This document shows positions 1 through 7,410 of a stretch of DNA of 9,481 nucleotides, piece by piece (the stretch's first letter is position 1; each line of letters opens with the position of its first letter). The position numbers were made by a program, and so were the translations under genes. The notes below the pieces were generated by a model that was not told the origin of the DNA, searched no databases, and saw nothing but the letters and a program-made list of their open reading frames with translations. Origin of the DNA: an uncultured Butyricicoccus sp. (lineage in GTDB: Bacteria; Bacillota; Clostridia; Oscillospirales; Butyricicoccaceae); NCBI GenBank assembly GCA_947575935.1, contig CANPPM010000095.1, positions 1 to 9,481 on the forward strand, given 5' to 3'.

Positions 1-384
1 AAAGCGTGGGTCGTCCCGCATATACCTATACACACTTTCCATCGCATCCCAAGCCGATCCCAGCCCTGCGAAGAACACCGCCCGTACCTGGCAGCGCACC
101 CAATCCGGCAAACCGTCCGTAAATGCCTTCAATACCGACCCGCATGCCGCGCCATCCGTACCCCACAACGCTTCTGCCTGCGATAGATACTGCATCGGAT
201 GTATGGAAAGCAGATCTGCCTGGCAGCCTTCCAGCGTTTCCCGAATCTGGCCGAGCATCCGCCGCCCATTTTCCAACAACTCCGGACAAACCGCATCGTC
301 TGCCGGAGCGGTCTCTAAGTACGCCGCCGCTTCCATCAGCGTGCGGCCCATTCCTGCAAGATACGCCAGCACGGAATATCTCAT
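1..384 (-). CDS. Unknown protein, last visible gene of the sugar/glycosylation operon (3' end outside window)
   Basis: An open frame of 128 codons runs without a stop from an ATG at 384 to the left window edge, so the C-terminus is missing. The start is well supported: GGAGGGG lies four bases upstream, and the ATG overlaps the TGA of the acetyltransferase gene in an ATGA arrangement, which suggests translational coupling. The visible protein starts MRYSVLAYLAGMGRTLMEAA and is mostly predicted helix, with no membrane segment, signal peptide or motif that I recognise. Position in the operon suggests a role in sugar assembly or in transfer to flagellin, but that is context only. A shifted frame at 26-439 on the same strand is a shadow of this gene and of the end of its neighbour. 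Confidence 0.75.
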   Translation of the reverse strand, partial: MRYSVLAYLAGMGRTLMEAAAYLETAPADDAVCPELLENGRRMLGQIRETLEGCQADLLSIHPMQYLSQAEALWGTDGAACGSVLKAFTDGLPDWVRCQVRAVFFAGLGSAWDAMESVYRYMRDDPRF

Positions 385-926
385 ACAACCCCTCCGTTTT
401 CCAGACGAAACCCACAGACCGGACAGCAGCCGCTTTCATTCAGCACAGCGCCGCACACACAGACCCAACCCATCTGCCGCGCCGGATTGCCGGCCACCAG
501 CGCATGAGGCGGCACATCCCGGGTGACAACGCTGCCGCTGCCGACCATAGCATATTCCCCGATCACGATCCCGCAGCGGATAACGGCATGCGCGCCGATG
601 GAAGCGCCTCGCCGGACCAGCGTTTCCGACACTTCAAAATCACTGCGGAACGCCCTGGGAAAGCGATCATTTGTGAAAGTCATAGAGGGTCCCAAAAAAA
701 CGTCATCCTCCACGGTGACGCCGTGATAGACGTTGACATTATTCTGTATTTTCACCCCGCTGCCGATGGAAACGCCCGCATCCAAATACACGTTTTTACT
801 GATCACGCAATGCGCGCCGACAACTGCATCCTCCCGGATCTGCGCATGATTCCAAATTTTTGTACCCGCACCGATTTTCGCCTGCGGGCTGACTTCGGCA
901 GTCGGATGAATGAAGATCTCTTCCAC
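381..926 (-). CDS. Left-handed beta-helix N-acetyltransferase (WbpD/WlbB-like), UDP-3-amino-sugar acetylation
   Basis: A 181-aa protein built of hexapeptide repeats (about residues 5-150, of the IHPTAEVSPQAKIGAGTKIW type), followed by the family-like stretch GPSMTFTNDRFPR at 79-91 and the VAGNPAR turn at 144-150. Relatives transfer acetyl from acetyl-CoA to the 3-amino group of a UDP-2-acetamido-3-amino sugar. The C-terminus carries a small cysteine cluster (C156, C158, C167/C168, C171), a zinc-ribbon-like tail also seen in relatives. I chose the GTG at 926 because GAGGAGGGG lies four bases upstream and the product then begins MEEIFIHPTAEVS as in the family. The longer reading from 977 would overlap the aminotransferase by 38 bases and add 17 unrelated residues. 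It lies 13 bases after the aminotransferase and overlaps the next gene by 4. The exact acceptor (GlcNAc3N or its uronate) cannot be told from sequence. Confidence 0.9.
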   Translation of the reverse strand: MEEIFIHPTAEVSPQAKIGAGTKIWNHAQIREDAVVGAHCVISKNVYLDAGVSIGSGVKIQNNVNVYHGVTVEDDVFLGPSMTFTNDRFPRAFRSDFEVSETLVRRGASIGAHAVIRCGIVIGEYAMVGSGSVVTRDVPPHALVAGNPARQMGWVCVCGAVLNESGCCPVCGFRLENGGVV

Positions 927-939
927 GCTGCCCCTCCTC

Positions 940-2127
940 TCAGCGGCTGAAAAAAGTATTGACCTGTTCAATAACAAAATCCTGCTCTTCCCGCGTCAGC
1001 TCGGGGAAGACCGGCAGGCACACCGTTTCCCTGGCGGCCTGCTCTGCGTTCGGCAGGCTCCCTTCGGAATATCCCAGCCCGTCAAATGCCTTTTGCAGAT
1101 GCAGCGGAATCGGATAAAAGGTACCCACACCCACGCCCTGCGCATGCAAATAAGAACACAACTCCTCTTTGCGCTTGGTCCGGATCACATATTGGTGCCA
1201 GCAGTGCTTCCCTTCCGGACGGGCTTTGGGCAGCGTTACCTGGCTGCACAGATTTTGGCTGTACCATGCCGCAATTTCTTCCCGAGCGGCATTATAGGCG
1301 TCCAAATGGCCGAGCTTGACAGACAGCGCCGCCGCCTGCACCGCATCAAGCCTGGAATTGTATCCAATCAATGCATTCTGGTATTTGTAGGGATCTACCC
1401 CGGGAGCCGTTTCCTGCAGCGGAATGGTCTCCGCAGTCCCGCCGTCCAGCAACGCCCGGGCTTCCGCCCCCCGCTTGCCCGCGCCGTGCTCCCGCAGGGA
1501 ACGCAGGATCAGCGCCGTCTCTTCCCGGTTGGTTGTCACCATGCCGCCATCCCCCATCCCGCCAAGGTTCTTGGTTGGATAAAAGGAAAAACAGCTGACG
1601 TCAGCGGTAGAACCAATCTTCCGGCCGCGGTATTCGCAGCCGATGGCCTGCGCCGCGTCTTCAATTACTTTCAGCCCATGTTCCCGTGCAACCGCCGTCA
1701 AGGCGTCCATATCACAGGGCGCGCCAAACAAATGGACCGGCAAAACCGCACGTGTTTTGTCTGTTATTTTCGCTTCTATCCCCGCAGGATCCAAATTGAA
1801 ATCATGCAGGCAAATATCGGCAAACACCGGAACCGCCCCGATGGATGCAATCGCCTCGGCCGTAGCAAAAAAAGTAAACGGGGTCGTAATCACCTCGTCG
1901 CCCGGCCCAATGCCGCAAGCGCGCAGCGCAAGCACCAGTGCTTCGGTCCCATTGCCGCAGGATACCGCATATCCGGCATGCAGATACGCCGACATCTTTT
2001 TTTCAAACGCTTCTACCGTCTTGCCGCCGATGTAGCCGCAGCTTCCCAAAACCTCCAGCACCGCAGGCTCGATCTCCGTCCGAAGCGCCGCATACTGACG
2101 CTTCAAATCAAAAAAGGGGACGTTCAT
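940..2127 (-). CDS. DegT/DnrJ/EryC1/StrS PLP aminotransferase, UDP-3-keto-sugar 3-aminotransferase (GnnB/WbpE-like)
   Basis: A 395-aa sugar aminotransferase of fold type I. It starts NVPFFDLKRQYAAL as many WbpE/WlbC/GnnB relatives do. The PLP-binding lysine is K186 in SFYPTKNLGGMGDGG. D157 and Q160 (IEDAAQAIG) sit where the family contacts the cofactor, and GNGTEAL at 59-65 matches the phosphate-binding loop. It would put an amino group on C3 of the keto sugar made by the dehydrogenase encoded just upstream. An insertion of roughly 28 residues (about 218-246) separates LREHGAG from YKYQNALIGYNSRLDAVQAA. I believe similar inserts occur in some Firmicutes relatives. The start is clear: AGGAGGTAGGAG directly precedes the ATG, which overlaps the upstream TGA by 4 bases. 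Amino donor (probably glutamate) and whether the substrate is a hexose or a uronate are inferred only. Confidence 0.92.
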   Translation of the reverse strand: MNVPFFDLKRQYAALRTEIEPAVLEVLGSCGYIGGKTVEAFEKKMSAYLHAGYAVSCGNGTEALVLALRACGIGPGDEVITTPFTFFATAEAIASIGAVPVFADICLHDFNLDPAGIEAKITDKTRAVLPVHLFGAPCDMDALTAVAREHGLKVIEDAAQAIGCEYRGRKIGSTADVSCFSFYPTKNLGGMGDGGMVTTNREETALILRSLREHGAGKRGAEARALLDGGTAETIPLQETAPGVDPYKYQNALIGYNSRLDAVQAAALSVKLGHLDAYNAAREEIAAWYSQNLCSQVTLPKARPEGKHCWHQYVIRTKRKEELCSYLHAQGVGVGTFYPIPLHLQKAFDGLGYSEGSLPNAEQAARETVCLPVFPELTREEQDFVIEQVNTFFSR

Positions 2128-3116
2128 CTCCTACCTCCTGTTTCCGAAGAAGCCTTTTTCATGGCTTGTCCAACAATCGTTTCTACAATTTCAATGGTCC
2201 TGCACGCTGCCTGGCCATCCGCTGCAGGCTGACGGTTCCTATGGACACATTCCACAAAATCCATCAGCTCCATCCGCAGCGGCTCCACCATTGGCACAAA
2301 GATCTTTTGTGTCACACTGTCCTGCCGGTATGCCGATTCCTCCCCCTCGTCAATGACCAAGTTGGTGTTGCGCAGCACGGACAGCGAACGCCCCAGCAAA
2401 TCGGCCAGAATATAGCTGCGGTCAGTATGTACCACGATTTCCCGCACCTTGCTTTCCGTGATCCGGCTCGCGCCAATGCATGCCGACGTGCCGTCTGCAA
2501 ACTTCATCAGACTCTGCACAAAATCCAGCCGTCCGCTGACAGTCGCTTGTCCCGCCGAACAAATGCCCGCCAACGGCTGTTTGATCAGAACGTTACAGAC
2601 CAAATCGATATCATGCACCATCAGATCCTGTACGACGTCGGCATCTGTAATCCGCCCGTTATAAGGGCTGTAACGCCGCACCTCCAGCGCCCTGATTTTT
2701 TCATGCCGCACCAGCTTGCACAGCTCGGTCACAACCGGGTTAAACCGCTCCACGTGGCCCACCGCCAGGATCCGCCCCGCGCGGGCAAAGGCATGGCTGA
2801 TCTCTTCCGCGTCCGCCAATGTCAGCGCCAAAGGCTTTTCTACCAGCGCATGCAGCCCGCGCCGGGCCGCTTCCAGCGCAATTTCCTTATGACAGGAAGA
2901 GGGGGCCGCAATCGTGACGGCGTCCGCCTGCTCCATCAGCGCCTCCATACTGGAAAATGCCGGGACAGAAAACTGCGCCGATAGCTCGCGGGCACGGTCC
3001 CCATCTGTATCATAAAAACCAATCCATTCAAAATCCGCTTTTTCCGTAGACAGGATACGTACATGGTTGCGGCCCATGCTCCCTGCGCCAATCACACCAA
3101 TCCGAAGCTTACCCAA
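2124..3116 (-). CDS. Gfo/Idh/MocA oxidoreductase, likely UDP-GlcNAc(A) 3-dehydrogenase (GnnA/WbpB-like)
   Basis: A 330-aa NAD(P)-dependent dehydrogenase. The Rossmann loop is IGVIGAGSMGRNH at 6-18, the catalytic-lysine motif is E93-K94-P95, GHVERFNP lies at 120-127, and the active-site HDID lies at 168-171. Relatives oxidise C3 of UDP-GlcNAc or of UDP-GlcNAc uronate, giving the 3-keto sugar that the adjacent aminotransferase uses. I chose the TTG at 3116. It gives the family start MGKLRIGVIGAG, has AGAGGTGG about five bases upstream, and falls 14 bases after the stop of the glycosyltransferase. A longer reading from 3182 would overlap that gene by 52 bases and add 22 unrelated residues. The stop overlaps the next ATG (ATGA). 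No WbpA-type 6-dehydrogenase is visible, so a neutral hexose route (GnnA type) fits what can be seen here, but the operon continues out of the window. Confidence 0.9.
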   Translation of the reverse strand: MGKLRIGVIGAGSMGRNHVRILSTEKADFEWIGFYDTDGDRARELSAQFSVPAFSSMEALMEQADAVTIAAPSSCHKEIALEAARRGLHALVEKPLALTLADAEEISHAFARAGRILAVGHVERFNPVVTELCKLVRHEKIRALEVRRYSPYNGRITDADVVQDLMVHDIDLVCNVLIKQPLAGICSAGQATVSGRLDFVQSLMKFADGTSACIGASRITESKVREIVVHTDRSYILADLLGRSLSVLRNTNLVIDEGEESAYRQDSVTQKIFVPMVEPLRMELMDFVECVHRNRQPAADGQAACRTIEIVETIVGQAMKKASSETGGRR

Positions 3117-3130
3117 TACTTCCACCTCTC

Positions 3131-5341
3131 TTATTGCTTCATATGCATATATGCAGGCTGCGCCGGCTGTTCTATCAGCCATGCGACCTTCTGATATGCC
3201 GCAGACTGTTTCAGCGCCTCCACCGCAGGGTCATCCGGCGCAAACCGCAGCAACATCTGCCGGATCTGCTCGGCAAGCAGAATCAACTCAGGGGGCGCGG
3301 CGGCAATCTGGGCATGCTTCGACTGCTCCTCGGCCCAATTCAGCAAGAACTCGACCATCTTCGCAATGTCGGGATACAGCGCCAACCCCTCTTGCAGATG
3401 CCGGATAAAGCCTGTCATTTCCTCTTCCTCCAATGCCTGAAAGGCGAGTGCACAATGCCAGCCAAACCGGTGCATAGGAGGGATCACCTGGATATTCTCC
3501 CGCGCATCCGCCGTATAATAGCGCAAAACGAAAGCGCGCTCGATCCTGGCAAACATCCGTGCCAACGCCAATCCCTGTTCCTGATGCGCTTCCCATGCGT
3601 CTTCTTCCATCCCTTCTGCCGGTTGTTCCCACCGGAAAATCCGGACTGCCGCGATCACCAGCCCACGCACCCAGGTCAGCAGCTGCCAATCCGAAAGATC
3701 AGTTTCCGCCTGCCGCAGTACAAGGCTATAAAAGGCCGCATTGTCCGCCGCCATCCGCTTGGTCAGGCCCTCCATCTTTTCAATCTCCAGCGGCTTGCCC
3801 TCCAGTGGGAAGGGGACGCCGCAGTCGAGCGCATGGGACAACGCCTCAATCGGCAGGTTATTCAGATCCTCGACCTCCCGCAGGGCGGCTTCCAGCGCCG
3901 TAGGATCCTTCATCTCCATCAGCCTGGCTGCGTCGCCAATTTCGCACCGCCCCGCCAGCGGAAGATAAAGCGTATACCCATAGCGGCAAAATCCCTCAAT
4001 CTGCTCTTCCCGTTCCCGGTTCCCTGCAAAAAAGCTCTGCCCCGACATCCAGTAGAACACCTTTTTCCGTTGATCGGCCTGTTTCTGTGATGCCTTGGGG
4101 ATCAAGATCCCTTCCCAAATCGCTTGGATCAGCGGCGCAGTATCCACCTCGCTGCGCAAATGAATTTCCTGCGCAGATTTCAAAATGTCCATCGTCTGCT
4201 TGCCGTTCATCATTGAATAATCCAATCCGGTCAGCAGTGCAAGCGCCTGCTCCGGTTTGCCTTCATACGCATAGGCGCTTGCCAGGACAATCTTGACCCC
4301 CTGCTCCTGAAAGGGGCTGGCCATTCGAAGAACACTGTAGACACGGGCGGTCGGATCCTTCCCGGCACGGAAATCCTCCATCGCCAGCAGATACCGCTCC
4401 CCCCGCTCCACGCAGTCGGCATAATCCCCGGCGTTCCAGCTGCGGGCAAACAGATTGTACTCAATATCCAACCGGGTGTACATAGATTCCGGAAACAGCT
4501 TTTTGGCCAGCTCCGCCCATTCTTCCAATTCTGAAAGCCCGCGAACATCCGCCACGCTGACAGCATAGCGCAGAATCGGCGGGCCAAAGGCTTCCCATCC
4601 GAGAACCTTCCGTTTCACCATCCGCACAGCATGATAGATTTGATCCAAAAAATCGGGTTCTGTGCCGCCGCTCTCGATAAATTGCAGGCGCATCAGCAGG
4701 CTTTTCGGGTCTTTCTTAATCTTTTCCCGCATCAGTTTAATATTACGCGCCCGTTTTTGAATCCCTTTCTCGGTGTTGGCCCCCAGTTCCACATAACCGT
4801 CATGATTGAATACAATCCCTGGAAGCGTAGCGGTATGGTTTTGATTGGGCGGCAAAATCCACTGCTCATGCAGCGCGCCCTGATAACGCACACCAGGCAG
4901 CATGCGCAGCAGACGGATCCCCATGAAATCCGTGTAATTGCCATCCATTTCATACGTATCATAATTACGGATGACCACGGTAGCGGCGTTATACTTCTGG
5001 ATATCTGCGCTTTCCAAAAAATCGGTCAGCTGCTTAAAATCAGAATCCGGCTGCAAATATTCATCTGTGTCGATGGTCAGATGCCATTTTCCGGAACATT
5101 CGTCCACCACGGCATTCCGCGCGGCAGAAAAGTCATTGATCCATTCGAAGTCAATCAAAACGTCCGCGTATTGTTCTGCAACCGCCCGGCTGCCGTCCAC
5201 CGATCCGGTATCCGCCATGACCAGCTCACACGGGACGGCGTCCCGCAGCGGCTGCAGCGCTTTCAGGCAGCGCCCAATGCTGCGGATGTCGTCACGAAAA
5301 ATCATACCGATTGAAATAACCGGCTTCTGGTTCTGTTCCAT
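3131..5341 (-). CDS. GT2 family glycosyltransferase with long helical/TPR-like C-terminal region (probable flagellin glycosyltransferase)
   Basis: A 736-aa protein. Residues 7 to about 230 form a GT-A domain: VISIGMIFRDD near the start, the nucleotide-binding MADTGSVDGS at 42-51, FSAARN at 71-76, and the metal-binding DTDE at 91-94, followed later by GALHEQW. The remaining roughly 500 residues look helical and repeat-like (TPR type is a guess) and show no second catalytic domain that I recognise. There is no signal peptide, so it should act in the cytoplasm, as flagellin glycosyltransferases do. The ATG at 5341 is preferred, with AGAAAGGGG eight bases upstream; an in-frame GTG at 5347 is only two bases from that site. 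It is the first gene after the flagellin terminator and the first of a packed sugar operon, so flagellin is the likely acceptor. Donor sugar and acceptor residues are inferred. Confidence 0.88.
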   Translation of the reverse strand: MEQNQKPVISIGMIFRDDIRSIGRCLKALQPLRDAVPCELVMADTGSVDGSRAVAEQYADVLIDFEWINDFSAARNAVVDECSGKWHLTIDTDEYLQPDSDFKQLTDFLESADIQKYNAATVVIRNYDTYEMDGNYTDFMGIRLLRMLPGVRYQGALHEQWILPPNQNHTATLPGIVFNHDGYVELGANTEKGIQKRARNIKLMREKIKKDPKSLLMRLQFIESGGTEPDFLDQIYHAVRMVKRKVLGWEAFGPPILRYAVSVADVRGLSELEEWAELAKKLFPESMYTRLDIEYNLFARSWNAGDYADCVERGERYLLAMEDFRAGKDPTARVYSVLRMASPFQEQGVKIVLASAYAYEGKPEQALALLTGLDYSMMNGKQTMDILKSAQEIHLRSEVDTAPLIQAIWEGILIPKASQKQADQRKKVFYWMSGQSFFAGNREREEQIEGFCRYGYTLYLPLAGRCEIGDAARLMEMKDPTALEAALREVEDLNNLPIEALSHALDCGVPFPLEGKPLEIEKMEGLTKRMAADNAAFYSLVLRQAETDLSDWQLLTWVRGLVIAAVRIFRWEQPAEGMEEDAWEAHQEQGLALARMFARIERAFVLRYYTADARENIQVIPPMHRFGWHCALAFQALEEEEMTGFIRHLQEGLALYPDIAKMVEFLLNWAEEQSKHAQIAAAPPELILLAEQIRQMLLRFAPDDPAVEALKQSAAYQKVAWLIEQPAQPAYMHMKQ

Positions 5342-5378
5342 ATTCACGACCCCTTTCTGTCCTTTCTGATCATCCGGG

Positions 5379-5405
5379 AAAAACGCCGCGCATCCATCCG
5401 GCGGC
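5379..5405 (-). terminator. Weak terminator-like hairpin between flagellin and the glycosyltransferase
   Basis: On the minus strand a 5-bp stem GCCGC/GCGGC with an 11-base loop containing GGATGGA is followed by GTTTTTCCC. It is much weaker than the hairpin at 5430-5460 and could be chance. If real, it adds to the drop in transcription from flagellin into the glycosylation operon. I see no convincing promoter in the rest of this gap (5348-5507). Confidence 0.3.
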
Positions 5406-5429
5406 TTTCACGAAGGATCAATCCTCAGG

Positions 5430-5460
5430 AAAAAGGGGGGCGAGCCGAAGCCCGCCCCCC
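5430..5460 (-). terminator. Strong intrinsic terminator of the flagellin gene (UUCG tetraloop)
   Basis: On the minus strand, 47 bases after the flagellin stop, GGGGGGCGGGC pairs with GCTCGCCCCCC (11 bp, one G-U) around a TTCG loop and is followed by five T residues. This is an exceptionally stable Rho-independent terminator. It separates the flagellin, needed in thousands of copies, from the glycosylation enzymes. Those genes therefore depend on read-through or on a promoter I cannot identify. Confidence 0.95.
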
Positions 5461-5507
5461 ATATTCTGCTGTTGGGCTGATCGTCGTCAGCGCATTCCGG
5501 CAGCCTC

Positions 5508-7250
5508 TTACTGGAGGAGCTGAAGCACGCCCTGCGGCACCTGATTCGCCTGTGCAAGCATCGCCTGTGCAGACTGAATCAAAATGTTGTTCTTGGTGTA
5601 TGCCATCATCTCTTCCGCTACATCGGTGTCGCGAATCGTGGATTCTGCGTCCTGAATATTTTCGGTCATGACGGACAGGTTGTTGATGGTATGATCCAGA
5701 CGGTTCTGGGTCGCGCCAAGAGTACCGCGCACATCCGAAACATAGTTGATCGCCTTCTTAATGGCATCAACCGCGGCAGCCGCGCTGGTCTGGTCCGCAA
5801 TGCTGATGGTGTCAATCTGCATCGCCTTTGTATGCATATCCTTGATGTCAACCTTCAGCTGGTTGTAAGAATCCGCCGTATCGCCAATCTGCAGCGTCAG
5901 GCCCTTGTTCTTATCGCCCGGGGTCGTCGTCGGCGCAGCCTGCTTGGTCACAACGCCTGTGGTAGGATCGGTGCTCCCAACCTTGGTATTCCAGATACCG
6001 TTCGAAGTCGAAGCTGTGGTCGAGTCATCGCCCTTCAAATTCCATTCCGTCTTATAGTCAACAGCGCCGGCCTTTTCCGTCAGATCGATCTGTACGGTGC
6101 TGGGCTGATCCGCCACGTTGCCGGTCGTAATGTGGAACTTGGAGTTATCCTGCTGGGTCAGTTTCTCCACTGCATACCGCAGCAGGTTCGGGTCGTCCGC
6201 ATCAATCTTCGTCAGGTCAATCAGCTTCTCGCCGTCGCCTGCCTTAACCTTGCTTTCGCCTACCGCAAACACATAGGTCTCATCGCCGATTTTCAGCTTT
6301 GCGCCATCGGCAATATCCGCTTTCGACAGGCTGAAAGAGCCATGGGCCAGCAGATGTTTGCTGTCAACCTGCGGCGCGTTGTCCACATGTACGCTAAAGT
6401 CAACGCCCGCATTGAGCACCGCCGCGCCATTCGCATCGATAGCGGCAATTGTCACAGAGAGCGAGGCGGCGTAGCTAGCGGAGCTCCCCGGTACACTCAC
6501 ACCGGTCAGCGTAATCTTTGTCCCACTGACCGCAATATTGTAGGAAATGCCGTCAATACTGATAGATGTCGCCCATGTGCCGCTGGCGGCAAAATTAGCG
6601 CCGCCCATGGTTGCGCCAGTCATTGCGAAGGTGCCGATAGCTGTGCTTCCAAGTGTAATAACAGCAGTTACCGCCTGACCTGGCGTACCGCCGTTAAAGA
6701 CAACCAGATCCTTCAAATCGATGCTGTAAACGCCTACCGTGCCTGCGGCGCCGCTCTGGTTGCCGTCCAGCACTGCAGTAACCGTAACACCCTGAACCGG
6801 GCTCTCCACAACGGTATCCGCACCGTCCATATCACCGTTGAGCAGCTTGATGCCGTTGAAATTGGAGCTGTCCGCAATCCGGTTAATTTCGGAACGGAGC
6901 TGATCCATCTCCTTCTGCAGCTGCGCACGGTCAGTGGTATTGTCGTAGGTGCCGTTCGCGGACATGGTAGCCAGCTCTACCATGCGGTTGAGCATATCGT
7001 GAACTTCGGTGAGCGCGCCCTCAGCAGTCTGTACGAGCGAAATGCCGTCCTTTGCATTCTTCTGCGCGGTTTCCAGACCAGTGATCTGGGCACGCATTTT
7101 CTCGGAAATAGCAAGACCTGCTGCATCGTCGCCTGCACGGTTGATTTTATAACCGGAGGAGAGCTTTTCAAGGTTCTTCTTCATCGCAGACACGTTGTTT
7201 GTGTAGTTGCGATAGGCGCTCATCGCCATGATGTTGTGTTGAATACGCAT
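5508..7250 (-). CDS. fliC: Flagellin with large variable domain
   Basis: A 580-aa flagellin, the structural subunit of the filament, exported by the flagellar type III system (no signal peptide). The conserved D0/D1 N-terminus covers about residues 1-139 (MRIQHNIMAMSAYRN, LSSGYKINRAGDDAAGLAIS at 30-49, SSNFNGIKLLNG). The conserved C-terminus covers about 457-580, ending NQVPQGVLQLLQ. The central 317 residues are variable, rich in Thr, Ser, Ala and Gly, and much longer than in the roughly 300-aa Bacillus Hag, so this filament should have an extra surface domain with many possible O-glycosylation sites. R89 and L93 (LNRMVELA) correspond to the TLR5-contact segment of Salmonella FliC. The ATG at 7250 follows GGAAAGGAG by ten bases. 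The CsrA-like gene lies upstream and a strong terminator plus the sugar operon lie downstream. No sigma-28 consensus was found in the leader. Confidence 0.98.
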   Translation of the reverse strand: MRIQHNIMAMSAYRNYTNNVSAMKKNLEKLSSGYKINRAGDDAAGLAISEKMRAQITGLETAQKNAKDGISLVQTAEGALTEVHDMLNRMVELATMSANGTYDNTTDRAQLQKEMDQLRSEINRIADSSNFNGIKLLNGDMDGADTVVESPVQGVTVTAVLDGNQSGAAGTVGVYSIDLKDLVVFNGGTPGQAVTAVITLGSTAIGTFAMTGATMGGANFAASGTWATSISIDGISYNIAVSGTKITLTGVSVPGSSASYAASLSVTIAAIDANGAAVLNAGVDFSVHVDNAPQVDSKHLLAHGSFSLSKADIADGAKLKIGDETYVFAVGESKVKAGDGEKLIDLTKIDADDPNLLRYAVEKLTQQDNSKFHITTGNVADQPSTVQIDLTEKAGAVDYKTEWNLKGDDSTTASTSNGIWNTKVGSTDPTTGVVTKQAAPTTTPGDKNKGLTLQIGDTADSYNQLKVDIKDMHTKAMQIDTISIADQTSAAAAVDAIKKAINYVSDVRGTLGATQNRLDHTINNLSVMTENIQDAESTIRDTDVAEEMMAYTKNNILIQSAQAMLAQANQVPQGVLQLLQ

Positions 7251-7260
7251 TGGGTTTTGA

Positions 7261-7295
7261 CTCCTTTCCGTCTATTAATGTGCCCCGGAGCATCC
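7261..7295 (-). promoter_or_regulatory. Flagellin ribosome site with flanking GGA motifs (candidate CsrA-binding leader)
   Basis: On the minus strand the flagellin Shine-Dalgarno GGAAAGGAG (7269-7261) contains two GGA triplets, and another GGA sits 26 bases upstream in GGATGCTCC (7295-7287). In Bacillus subtilis CsrA represses hag by binding two GGA-containing sites in the leader, one covering the Shine-Dalgarno. The arrangement here resembles that, and a CsrA-family gene is adjacent. The ribosome site itself is clear; the CsrA role is inference. Confidence 0.5.
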
Positions 7296-7319
7296 ATTTA
7301 CCGAAGCACAGGTCGTGGA

Positions 7320-7371
7320 GTGCCGTTTGCCTTTCAGCATTTAGGCCTTCAACGCTGAAAACCTCTGGCAC
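7320..7371 (-). promoter_or_regulatory. Structured flagellin leader hairpin
   Basis: In the 160-base gap between the CsrA-like gene and flagellin, the minus-strand RNA can form a 10-bp stem (TTTCAGCGTT with AATGCTGAAA, one G-U) around a 9-base loop, GAAGGCCTA. An outer GTGCC/GGCAC stem (7371-7367 with 7324-7320) encloses it. No T-run follows, so it is not a terminator. It may stabilise the flagellin mRNA or mark a processing site between the two genes. Confidence 0.55.
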
Positions 7372-7410
7372 GTGAACTATATTTCCTCCGGCTCATGATA
7401 CCGGGTGAAA

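Noticed and set aside
26..439. Minus-strand 137-aa open frame at the left edge
   Set aside because: It is out of frame with the well-started partial gene at 1-384, overlaps the acetyltransferase end, and has Gly/Arg-rich shadow composition.
910..2984. Long plus-strand open frames (910-2232 and 1938-2984) opposite the sugar genes
   Set aside because: They are antisense shadows in GC-rich coding DNA, rich in Arg, His and Pro, without ribosome sites or family motifs; the minus-strand enzymes are unambiguous.
7320..7345. Possible sigma-28 promoter (CCTAAA ... GGCACTCC) upstream of flagellin
   Set aside because: Only about three of eight -10 positions agree with GCCGATAT, and the stretch is part of the leader hairpin.
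5691..7358. Long plus-strand open frame (555 aa) opposite the flagellin gene
   Set aside because: It mirrors the flagellin codons, shows no family motif, has Arg/Asn/Val-rich antisense composition, and the minus-strand flagellin is certain.
7349..7396. Minus-strand 15-aa basic frame (MSRRKYSSRARGFQR) in the flagellin leader
   Set aside because: No ribosome site and too short to separate from chance.
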